DNA of 26,834 bases from Proteobacteria bacterium UBA6920 (GTDB taxonomy: Bacteria > Pseudomonadota > Gammaproteobacteria > SG8-11): contig DKAS01000120.1 in assembly GCA_002448875.1 (NCBI GenBank), positions 1 to 26,834 of the forward strand, written 5' to 3'. The notes below the pieces were generated by a model. It was given only the letters and a program-made list of their open reading frames with translations. It was not told the DNA's origin and made no database searches. The translations under genes were made by a program, and so were the position numbers. Positions 1 to 6,813 of the stretch are shown here, one piece after another; within the stretch, counting starts at the first letter, position 1; every line of letters starts with the position of its first letter.

Positions 1-258
1 TGGCTGGGCATGGATGTGCATGATGTGGGCGAGTACAAGATCGGCGACAAGTGGCGGCGGCTGGAGCCCGGCATGGTGCTGACTGTTGAACCGGGTCTGT
101 ACATTCCGCAAGGCAGCAAGGGCGTGGCGAAAAAATGGTGGCGCATCGGCGTGCGCATCGAGGATGACGTGCTGGTCACCCGCAAAGGCTGCGAGGTGCT
201 GACCCGCGATGTGCCCAAGGACGCGGACGAAATCGAAACCTTGATGGGGGCGCGATGA
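1..258 (+). CDS. pepP: Xaa-Pro aminopeptidase, C-terminal part (5' end outside window)
   Basis: This is the last 85 residues of a manganese-dependent aminopeptidase P, which removes N-terminal residues that precede proline in the cytoplasm. The frame is open from base 1 ([12 protein letters not shown]), so the gene is cut by the window edge and no start is visible. The stretch shows family hallmarks of the pita-bread metallopeptidase fold: [24 protein letters not shown] with its metal-binding Glu, and RIEDDVLVT with a second metal-binding Glu. The stop overlaps the ATG of the next gene (ATGA at 255-258), which implies translational coupling. The pepP-ubiH-ubiI order is the one known in E. coli and supports the call. 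The N-terminal half cannot be judged. Confidence 0.88.
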   Translation, partial: WLGMDVHDVGEYKIGDKWRRLEPGMVLTVEPGLYIPQGSKGVAKKWWRIGVRIEDDVLVTRKGCEVLTRDVPKDADEIETLMGAR

Positions 259-1487
259 CGGTGCCGGAATATGATGTGGTGATCGCCGGCGGCGGCATGG
301 TGGGTGCCAGCCTGGCCTGTGCGCTGGCGCCGCTGGGTTTGCGGGTGGCGGTGGTCGAGGCGGTGTCGGCGCAGGCAGCGCAGCAGCCCAGTTTCGATGA
401 TCGCGGCATCGCCCTGTCGCTGGGGTCGCAGCGCATTTTCGCCACCCTGGGATTGTGGCCGGCGCTGGCGCCCGCCGCCACCGCCATCAAGACTATTCAT
501 GTTTCCGATCGCGGCCGTTTTGGCGTGACCCGGTTGCAGCATCAGGACTACGCCGTCGCTGCCCTGGGATATGTCATGACCAGCCGTGACATGGGCGCGG
601 TATTGCAGCAGCAGTTGACGCGCCAGGCTGGTATCGCCCTGTTGTGTCCGGCCCGGGTGGTAGCGGTGACGACCGACAGCGACCTGGTGCGGGTGAGTGT
701 GGCGCAGGACGGCGACGGGCAGCGGCAGCTGACGGCGCGTCTGCTGGTGGCCGCCGATGGCGGTGATTCCCGGGTGCGCGCCATGCTGGGCATCAGCGTG
801 CGCGAGCAGGATTACCTGCAGGATGCGGTGATCGCCAACGTCAGCACCTCGCGCCGGCATCAGCAGACAGCCTACGAACGCTTTACCGCCAGTGGTCCGC
901 TGGCCCTGCTGCCCTTGAGCCAGGGGCGCAGCGCCGTGGTCTGGACCCGGCGGCGCGAGCAGACGCCGGCGACGCTGGCGCTGGATGACGCGGCGTTTTG
1001 CGCCCAGCTGCAGGAACAGTTCGGCTGGCGGCTGGGGGCGTTTACCCGCGCCGGCCGGCGCGCCGCCTACCCCTTGCGCCTGTTGCGGGTGAGTGAGCCG
1101 CAGCGCCAGCGGGCGCTGGTGATCGGCAATGCCGCCCATTCCCTGCATCCCATCGCCGGCCAGGGTTTCAATCTCGGTCTGCGTGATGTGGCGGTGCTGG
1201 CGGAAGTGCTGGCGGAGGCCGCCGCTGGCGGCGATGTGGGAGCGCCGGCGGTGCTGGCGCGTTTCGTCGAACGTCAGGGACGCGACCAGCGGCAAACCGC
1301 GCTGCTGACCGATGGCCTGGTGCGTATTTTCTCCAACGATTTCCTGCCCTTGGCACTGGCGCGCAACGCCGGTATGCTGGCCCTGGAGCTGCTGCCGGCG
1401 GGGCGTCGCCTGCTGGCGCAGCAGGCCATGGGACTGGCGGCGCCGGTCAGCCGTCTGGGGCGGGGTTTGCCGCTGGAGTCGCGTTGA
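255..1487 (+). CDS. ubiH: 2-octaprenyl-6-methoxyphenol hydroxylase UbiH (FAD monooxygenase)
   Basis: A 410-residue flavin monooxygenase of the UbiH/COQ6 family. These enzymes hydroxylate the aromatic ring during ubiquinone synthesis and belong to the soluble Ubi complex. Visible motifs are the N-terminal dinucleotide-binding GGGMVG near residue 11, the internal [10 protein letters not shown] motif near 170, and the FAD-contacting [22 protein letters not shown] near 290. The GNAAH form and the [10 protein letters not shown] segment are typical of UbiH rather than UbiI. The ATG at 255 overlaps the pepP stop, and the TGA at 1485-1487 is followed 17 bases later by the next hydroxylase. Length matches the family. 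Assignment to UbiH over other ring hydroxylases rests on these motifs and gene order. Confidence 0.9.
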   Translation: MTVPEYDVVIAGGGMVGASLACALAPLGLRVAVVEAVSAQAAQQPSFDDRGIALSLGSQRIFATLGLWPALAPAATAIKTIHVSDRGRFGVTRLQHQDYAVAALGYVMTSRDMGAVLQQQLTRQAGIALLCPARVVAVTTDSDLVRVSVAQDGDGQRQLTARLLVAADGGDSRVRAMLGISVREQDYLQDAVIANVSTSRRHQQTAYERFTASGPLALLPLSQGRSAVVWTRRREQTPATLALDDAAFCAQLQEQFGWRLGAFTRAGRRAAYPLRLLRVSEPQRQRALVIGNAAHSLHPIAGQGFNLGLRDVAVLAEVLAEAAAGGDVGAPAVLARFVERQGRDQRQTALLTDGLVRIFSNDFLPLALARNAGMLALELLPAGRRLLAQQAMGLAAPVSRLGRGLPLESR

Positions 1488-1504
1488 GTTCACCGGAGGG
1501 GGGC

Positions 1505-2743
1505 ATGAGCAGGGACAGGCAAGTGGATTTCTCCGTGGTCATCCTCGGTGGCGGCCTGGTCGGTTCGCTGCTGGCTTTGCAGCTGGGGCGGCACGGGGTG
1601 GGCACCCTGCTGCTGGACAGCGGCGATTTCGCCCCGCGCTGGCCGCGGGATCACTACGATATTCGCGTCAGCGCCATCACCCGGGCGACGGAAAACATGT
1701 TCCGCAATCTCGGCGTGTGGCCGGCAATGCTTGGCCGGCGGGTGCAGGCCTACCAGGACATGCGGGTGTGGGACAGCGGCGGCGACGGCTCTATTCACTT
1801 CGACAGCGCGCTGATCGGCCAGGCCAGTCTTGGTCATATCGTCGAGAACTCGGTGATGCTGGACAGTCTGCACGACGCATTGCGGGCCCTGCCGGCGGTG
1901 GAAATGCAGGCGGCGGTCAGCGCCGCTGAGATAAAGGTGGAAACGGACCGCTCCCTGCTGACGCTGGCCGACGGCCGGGTGGTGCGCAGCCGCCTGCTGG
2001 TGGGCGCCGACGGTGCCCGTTCCTGGCTGCGCCAGCGGCTGGGGATAGAAACCGTATCCTGGCCCTACGAGCAAAGCGCGGTGGTGGCGACGGTGGCGGT
2101 GGCCGCCGGGCATCAGAACACCGCCTGGCAGCGCTTTCTACCCACCGGTCCGCTGGCGTTTCTGCCATTGACGGCGCCGTATTGCTCCATCGTCTGGAGC
2201 ACCGCGCCGGCGCAGGCGCAGCGGCTGGCGGCGTTGCCCATGGCACAGTTCAACGACGAGTTGACCGAAGCCTTTGCGGCGCGCCTGGGAGCGGTGAGTC
2301 TGCACGGCGAGCGCGGCGTGTTTCCTTTGCGTTTGCTCCATGCCCGCGACTACGTGCGGCCGCGTATCGCCCTGATCGGCGACGCCGCGCACAATATTCA
2401 TCCGCTGGCGGGGCAGGGCGTCAATCTCGGTTTCGCCGACGCCGCTTCCCTGGGCGAACTGGTGGTGCAGGCCCATGAGCGCGGCGTGGATGTCGGCGGG
2501 TTGTTGCTGTTGCGTCGTTACGAACGCTGGCGCAAGGGGCAGAACCTGGCCACCATGGCGTTGATGGATGCGTTCAAGCGCGTCTATGGCAACCAGGGAG
2601 CACTGCTGCGCCAGGCGCGCAATTCCGCCATGACACTTACTGATCGTCTGCCGCCGCTGAAGGCACTGCTCAATCGTTACGCCATGGGTCTGGCGGGCGA
2701 TTTGCCGGCGCTGGCGCGCGCGCACCCTCTGCCGGGGGAGTAG
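1505..2743 (+). CDS. ubiI: UbiI/VisC-type ubiquinone biosynthesis FAD hydroxylase
   Basis: A 412-residue second flavin hydroxylase, paralogous to the preceding gene. The ATG at 1505 is chosen because GGAGG lies at 1494-1498 with suitable spacing; the open frame reaches back to a TTG at 1484, but that overlaps the ubiH stop. Motifs: ILGGGLVGS near residue 14, LGHIVEN near 109, VGADGARSWLRQRLG near 170, and ALIGDAAHNIHPLAGQGVNLGFAD near 300. The RVSAITRAT and MRVWD segments and LGHIVEN fit UbiI (VisC), which performs C5 hydroxylation in E. coli. UbiF or another regioselective paralog cannot be excluded from motifs alone. It is the last gene of the pepP-ubiH-ubiI unit. Confidence 0.82.
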   Translation: MSRDRQVDFSVVILGGGLVGSLLALQLGRHGVGTLLLDSGDFAPRWPRDHYDIRVSAITRATENMFRNLGVWPAMLGRRVQAYQDMRVWDSGGDGSIHFDSALIGQASLGHIVENSVMLDSLHDALRALPAVEMQAAVSAAEIKVETDRSLLTLADGRVVRSRLLVGADGARSWLRQRLGIETVSWPYEQSAVVATVAVAAGHQNTAWQRFLPTGPLAFLPLTAPYCSIVWSTAPAQAQRLAALPMAQFNDELTEAFAARLGAVSLHGERGVFPLRLLHARDYVRPRIALIGDAAHNIHPLAGQGVNLGFADAASLGELVVQAHERGVDVGGLLLLRRYERWRKGQNLATMALMDAFKRVYGNQGALLRQARNSAMTLTDRLPPLKALLNRYAMGLAGDLPALARAHPLPGE

Positions 2744-2790
2744 ATGCCACCGCGTGCCGGCGCGGGCAACGAGGATACGGACAGGGATAT

Positions 2791-4107
2791 ATGAAGAAAC
2801 ACTGGATTCACTACACGGCGGCGGTCTGCTGTTTGCTTCTGACCGCCTGCGCGACGCCGCAACGCAAGCAGCTGGGCGTGGTGTTGTGGCCCAAGGAGCC
2901 GGCGGAGCCGCGTTTCATCTACGAGGGGATTCTGCGTTCCGAGTCCGATCTGATCCAGGTCAGCCGCGGCGAGCGCCTGCGGCGGGCAGCGGTGGGGCTC
3001 ACCGATCGCAAACAGCAACCGGTATTTAAAAAGCCGCTGGATGTAGCCGCCCGCCAGGGGCTGGTGGCGGTGACGGACACCATTGCCTCCGGTATCACCT
3101 TGTTCGATATTCCCCGTCGTCAGGTAATGCACGTGGGGCGCAGCGAGGACGGAAAGCTGCGCAATCCGCTGGGCTTGGCCCTGGACAACGATCTGAATAT
3201 CTATGTGGCCGACGGCGGCGCCAAACAGGTGGTGGTGTTCAATGCCACCGGCCATTTCCTCAAGCGCATAGGTACCGGCGAGTTGCTGACCCATCCCGTG
3301 GATGTGGCGGTCAACGAAGATGCTTCGCGTATCTTTGTCGTCGATTCCGGTGGCTTGAGCAGTTCCAACCACCGGGTGGTGGTGTTCGACGCCGAAGGCA
3401 ATATGCTCAATACCATCGGCACACGCGGTACCGCGCCCGGCGAATTCAATTTGCCGGTGTCCGTCGCCTATGGACCGGATCGGAACCTGTATGTGCTGGA
3501 TGCGGGAAATTTCCGTGTTCAGGTGTTCGACGGCGAAGGGCATTTTCTCCGTGCCTGGGGCGAGGTGGGCAACGGCCTGGGCAATTTCGCGCGGCCGCGC
3601 GGGCTGGCGCTGGACAGTGAAGGCAATGTTTATGTTTCCGACGCGGCTTACCGCAAGGTGCAGGTGTTCACCCCCGAGGGGCACTTACTGTTGTGGCTGG
3701 GCGATGACGGCTTGAAGGATGACCCCGGTCAGTATGTGCTGCCGGCGGGGGTGGCGGTGGACGAAACCAACCGGGTTTATGTGGTCGATCAGATTTTCCT
3801 CAAGGTAGAGGTGCTGCGCCGGCTGCGTCCGGATGAGGCGGCGCGCATCGTGGCTTCTCGCCCGGTGTATCAGCAGCCGGCCGCGCCGCCAGCGGAAGCG
3901 CCCGTCAGCGCCCCGGCCGCCACCGGGGAGGCGGACGTCTTGACGGTGGAGACGGCGGGGCCGGGTTCGCAGGCGCCCCTGGCCAGCGACGCCCAGGCCG
4001 GTCTGGCGCCCGCAGCGGTTGGGTCACCGCCGGCGGAGGGGGGTGGGAACGTTGCGCCGGCGGTCGAAAGCGCGGTGCCGGATGTGTCGCCATCTTCCCC
4101 GCCATGA
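2791..4107 (+). CDS. NHL-repeat beta-propeller lipoprotein (NHL1)
   Basis: A 438-residue exported protein. The signal peptide ends in a good lipobox, LTAC, with Cys near residue 20, so it is probably a lipoprotein. Residues about 65-360 contain repeated NHL blades, seen as recurring YVADGG, YVLDAGNFRVQVFD, VYVSDAAYRKVQVF and VYVVDQIFLKVEV units, which predict a six-bladed propeller. The last 80 residues are a low-complexity Pro/Ala/Gly tail with no recognisable domain. The segment LWPKEPAEPRFIYEG after the lipid anchor recurs as VWPEQPEKPRYKYIG in the NHL lipoprotein at 13415, so the two are paralogs. It begins 47 bases after ubiI with AGGGA upstream of the ATG. NHL proteins accompany multiheme cytochromes in Geobacter-type electron-transfer loci. 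A scaffolding role here is inference. Confidence 0.85.
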   Translation: MKKHWIHYTAAVCCLLLTACATPQRKQLGVVLWPKEPAEPRFIYEGILRSESDLIQVSRGERLRRAAVGLTDRKQQPVFKKPLDVAARQGLVAVTDTIASGITLFDIPRRQVMHVGRSEDGKLRNPLGLALDNDLNIYVADGGAKQVVVFNATGHFLKRIGTGELLTHPVDVAVNEDASRIFVVDSGGLSSSNHRVVVFDAEGNMLNTIGTRGTAPGEFNLPVSVAYGPDRNLYVLDAGNFRVQVFDGEGHFLRAWGEVGNGLGNFARPRGLALDSEGNVYVSDAAYRKVQVFTPEGHLLLWLGDDGLKDDPGQYVLPAGVAVDETNRVYVVDQIFLKVEVLRRLRPDEAARIVASRPVYQQPAAPPAEAPVSAPAATGEADVLTVETAGPGSQAPLASDAQAGLAPAAVGSPPAEGGGNVAPAVESAVPDVSPSSPP

Positions 4108-4219
4108 CGCGTGGCCATTCCTGGTTTGATGGTCGGATTTTACGCAAACAAACACCGAGTGGTACAGGCAATACAATTACCGGAGTTTCTTAGTTTCACA
4201 CGCTAAGCGATTGAAAAAA

Positions 4220-4262
4220 CAGCAGTTGAGTGCGTAGTCCAGGCGACAAAAACGCCCTGCTG
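4220..4262. repeat. Nested inverted repeat in the cytochrome leader region
   Basis: CAGCAG at 4220-4225 is complementary to CTGCTG at 4257-4262. Inside it GGCG at 4242-4245 is complementary to CGCC at 4253-4256, with an A-rich loop. The two right-hand arms are adjacent while the left arms are split by 16 bases, so any hairpin carries a large bulge. No T-run follows, so it is not a terminator. It could be a protein-binding or structured element, or chance. Confidence 0.25.
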
Positions 4263-4364
4263 ATTGTCTGCAATATAGCTATCTTGTTGATTTAACATTT
4301 ATTATTAATCGATGATAAGCGCTCGACGGCTAATACGATGCGGTTATAGCGATATTGTGAAATG

Positions 4365-4392
4365 TTGACACTAAAACTTCGAGTGTGATACA
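4365..4392 (+). promoter_or_regulatory. Putative sigma70-type promoter for the tetraheme cytochrome
   Basis: A perfect -35 hexamer TTGACA lies at 4365-4370. After a 16-base spacer comes GATACA at 4387-4392, a 3 of 6 match to TATAAT, with TG at the extended -10 position. It sits in the most AT-rich part of the gap, 120 bases before the ATG. The weak -10 limits confidence. Confidence 0.4.
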
Positions 4393-4511
4393 TCTGTACG
4401 AATTCCTGGTTCTGGGTAGGCGGGGCGGGATTGCCTCGTTGTCCTGGTACTGTGTTTTTTTATCCTGGCTTGGGGTTAATCAACAATTTAGGCTTACACA
4501 GAGGGGGTCTT

Positions 4512-5453
4512 ATGAACCATAGCCGTAAACTTGCTGCCGTCGTCCTGGGTGCAGCGTCTGTTTTCACCATGTCGTCGGCGTTTGCCGCGGGCATGCAAAC
4601 CATTGCCGAGTCTTGGCATAACCTGGGCGCGTTAAACAGCAAGGGAGCTACTCCCAACGGCGGTACCCCCGCCAACCACAGCACCAACACTTCGGAAATC
4701 TGCGTGTTCTGTCACACCCCGCACGGTGGTGATAACACCGCAGCTGTACCCATCTGGAACCGCAAGCTGAACGCTCCGTCGGCTTACAAGCGTTATTCCT
4801 CGCTGGGTACCGCTACCTTCGATGCGACGGAAGCCCCGGTAGGCTCCGTGACCATCGCCTGCCTGTCCTGCCATGACGGCACCCAGGCTATCGACTCCGT
4901 CATCAACCGTCCCGGTTCCGGCGGCTACAACACCGCTGGCCAGCAGATCGGCAACATGGCGGGTGCTGATGTGGATGCCAGCGGCAAACTGGCGGCCGGC
5001 ATCGTGCAGAACCTGGGCACCGACCTGAGCAACGACCACCCGGTCAGTATGCAGTATGGCGGTGGCGGTATCAGCGTCGCCAATGCCAATGCAGCGACCG
5101 TTGACTATGACTTCACCAATGCTACCCGGCCGAACACCGCGCAGAGCGCCAAGATGATGAGCATGGCGGCTCCGCCCAGCTCCGGTCTGGGCACCCTGTG
5201 GTGGATTGAGCGTTCTACCTCGCTGCGCGCCGACGTGCGTGACCGTACCGACATCATTCTCTACACCCGTAACGATGTCACCGGTGACGCCACCATGCAG
5301 CCGACCGTAGAATGCGGTTCCTGCCATGACCCGCACAACGTTGACAACCCGACGTTCCTGCGTGTAGCCAATATCGGCGACGGCACCAACCCGGATTATC
5401 CCAATTCCAAGGGTGGTCCCAGCGCGCTGTGCCTGACCTGCCACCTGAAGTAA
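4512..5453 (+). CDS. Secreted tetraheme c-type cytochrome, OmcE-like (candidate nanowire subunit)
   Basis: A 313-residue exported cytochrome. The signal peptide ends near SAFAA-GMQ (residue 26). Four CXXCH heme sites start at Cys64 (CVFCH), Cys117 (CLSCH), Cys268 (CGSCH) and Cys307 (CLTCH), and the last ends two residues before the C terminus. Five other His remain in the mature chain (36, 56, 71, 176, 275), enough for bis-His ligation of all four hemes. The order CVFCHTPHG, LWNRK-like, CLSCHDGT, NDHPVS, CHDPH, CLTCH is the pattern I associate with OmcE-type filament cytochromes of Geobacter. Sequence spacing, not structure, is the basis. The ATG at 4512 is chosen over upstream in-frame codons because of its ribosome site and signal peptide. 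A strong terminator follows directly. Filament formation is inference. Confidence 0.82.
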   Translation: MNHSRKLAAVVLGAASVFTMSSAFAAGMQTIAESWHNLGALNSKGATPNGGTPANHSTNTSEICVFCHTPHGGDNTAAVPIWNRKLNAPSAYKRYSSLGTATFDATEAPVGSVTIACLSCHDGTQAIDSVINRPGSGGYNTAGQQIGNMAGADVDASGKLAAGIVQNLGTDLSNDHPVSMQYGGGGISVANANAATVDYDFTNATRPNTAQSAKMMSMAAPPSSGLGTLWWIERSTSLRADVRDRTDIILYTRNDVTGDATMQPTVECGSCHDPHNVDNPTFLRVANIGDGTNPDYPNSKGGPSALCLTCHLK

Positions 5454-5478
5454 GCGCGTAGCAGGAAAGCGTCAGACA

Positions 5479-5518
5479 AAAACAGCCATCCGGGTTTCTC
5501 GGATGGCTGTTTTCTTTT
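5479..5518 (+). terminator. Strong rho-independent terminator after the tetraheme cytochrome
   Basis: A perfect stem of up to 14 bp (5479-5492 with 5500-5513; core CAGCCATCCG / CGGATGGCTG) encloses a 7-base loop. It is followed by TTTTCTTTT. It lies 25 bases after the cytochrome stop and separates that gene from the prolyl isomerase. The A-tract on the left arm could also let it act on the opposite strand. Confidence 0.9.
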
Positions 5519-5651
5519 ATGCGATTGGAATATTTACAAGGACGTTTGGCGCTGCTGAATTCCCGCGCTGCTGTATCATCGACGCCCATTGTCTATTCCA
5601 CGAAAGAAAATTGCTTGGTACACTCCCAATGTTGAACAGTTCACGGGGAAT

Positions 5652-6674
5652 ATGACAGTCGTGCCGTACCGAATGACGTTTAATCGATGGATTCTGTGTT
5701 TGGCCGTGTGCTGTTCCGCCCAAGGCGTGCTGGCGGCCGACGCTGCCAGTCCTGCCGCCAAGGCGGGGGAAAAGCCCGAATACTTTGCCACCGTTGGTGG
5801 GCAGAAGATTCCGCTGGTGGATTACACCGCCATGTTGCAGGCCAATTCCCGCAACCGCTTCTATCACGGCAAAGCGCCGGAGCAGGATGTGGAGCAGTTC
5901 AAGAAAGAAACCGCGGAGCAGTTGGTAAACCGGGTTTTATTGCTGCAGGAGGCGGCGCGCCTCAAGCTGGCGCCGGAGGCAAAGGAAGTGGATGCCCGAC
6001 TGGCCAAGCAGGACGAAAAGCGCAAGAAAGATGAATACTGGCAGCAGAACCGCGAACGTCTGTTGCCCCTGTTACGCAAGCAGCTGGAAGATGAATCGCG
6101 GCTGGAGGTGCTGGAACGCCGCACCAAGAACGTTGCCAAGCCTTCAGCCGAAGCATTGAAGACATTTTACAAAAACAATCCCGATAAATTTACCGCGCCG
6201 GAACAGATCAAGGTATCCACCATTATCTTGAAAGTGGATCCCTCGTCGCCGGAGAGCGTGTGGAAGGCGGCGGTGGACGAGGCGTCGGGCATCGTTGGCA
6301 AGCTGCGGGGCGGCGCCAAGTTCGACGATATGGCGCGCATCCATTCCGGCGATGAGTCGGCGGCCAACGGCGGTGACATGGGGTATATTCATCAGGGGAT
6401 GCTGGCCACGCCGGCGCAGAACGTGCTGAATATGATGTCGCCGGGGGACATTTCCGAGCCGGTGGTGCTGCTGCAGGGCGTGGGTATCTTCCGGCTGGAC
6501 GAGCGGGTCGCACCCCGGCTCAATTCTTTCGATAAAGTTCAGGACCGAGTGGAGTCGCTGTTACAGCGGGAACAGGGGGAGCAGGCCTGGAGCAAGCTGC
6601 TGGAGCGCCTGCGCAAACAGACGAAAATCGAAATCAATCCGGAAATTTATAAAATAACCAGTGACGCCTCGTAG
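5652..6674 (+). CDS. Periplasmic PpiC-type (parvulin) peptidyl-prolyl isomerase
   Basis: A 340-residue exported protein with a signal peptide ending near GVLA-AD (residue 29). The middle part is a charged helical region like the SurA/PpiC N-terminal domain. Residues about 184-290 form a parvulin rotamase domain, visible as IKVSTIILKVD, GAKFDDMARIHSGDESAANGG, DMGYI and ISEPVVL. It would catalyse cis-trans isomerisation of prolyl bonds and act as a chaperone. The ATG at 5652 is preferred over a TTG at 5589 because it gives a shorter n-region and a GGGGA lies just upstream, though the spacing is tight; ATG 5673 is another option. It sits between a multiheme cytochrome and an outer-membrane barrel, which suggests a dedicated folding helper. 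Prolyl isomerases are known beside Geobacter nanowire cytochromes. Confidence 0.85.
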   Translation: MTVVPYRMTFNRWILCLAVCCSAQGVLAADAASPAAKAGEKPEYFATVGGQKIPLVDYTAMLQANSRNRFYHGKAPEQDVEQFKKETAEQLVNRVLLLQEAARLKLAPEAKEVDARLAKQDEKRKKDEYWQQNRERLLPLLRKQLEDESRLEVLERRTKNVAKPSAEALKTFYKNNPDKFTAPEQIKVSTIILKVDPSSPESVWKAAVDEASGIVGKLRGGAKFDDMARIHSGDESAANGGDMGYIHQGMLATPAQNVLNMMSPGDISEPVVLLQGVGIFRLDERVAPRLNSFDKVQDRVESLLQREQGEQAWSKLLERLRKQTKIEINPEIYKITSDAS

Positions 6675-6726
6675 GTGGCTGTGTCGCGCCCGGGCGTTAT
6701 ATAACAATCAATTGAGGGGAGGGGGT

Positions 6727-6813
6727 GTGGAGCGATCCTGCTTGAACGCATGGCAGCGTCCTGTTGCCGCGCTGCGCACGACCCCTGTCGTGGGTAGTGC
6801 AGCATGCGATTAA
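6727..6813 (+). other. Possible 28-codon leader ORF overlapping the barrel gene start
   Basis: An unusually strong ribosome-binding stretch (GAGGGGAGGGGG, about 6714-6725) is followed by GTG at 6727 rather than by the barrel ATG at 6804, which has only a weak site. The GTG opens a 28-codon frame that stops with TAA at 6811-6813, overlapping the barrel start. This geometry would allow translational coupling. The peptide resembles nothing known to me. It may be chance, with the purine run serving another purpose. Confidence 0.25.

Larger units (their letters stand above)
4108..4511 (+). promoter_or_regulatory. 404-base AT-rich intergenic region upstream of the tetraheme cytochrome
   Basis: No credible coding frame is seen here. 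It is markedly richer in A/T than the flanking genes, especially 4270-4400. It holds a short palindrome at 4201-4209 (CGCT-A-AGCG), a nested inverted repeat at 4220-4262 and a likely sigma70-type promoter at 4365-4392. A long untranslated leader of about 110 bases would follow that promoter. A purine-rich ribosome binding site (AGAGGGGG) ends at about 4507, just before the ATG at 4512. Its length and composition suggest the cytochrome gene is individually controlled. Confidence 0.5.

Noticed and set aside
4356..4371. CRP-like site TGTGA-N6-GACAC before the tetraheme cytochrome
   Set aside because: Only the left half matches; the right half does not fit TCACA.
5589..5651. TTG 5589 as start of the prolyl isomerase
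   Set aside because: It would add 21 residues before the signal peptide and lacks a ribosome site; ATG 5652 gives a normal leader.
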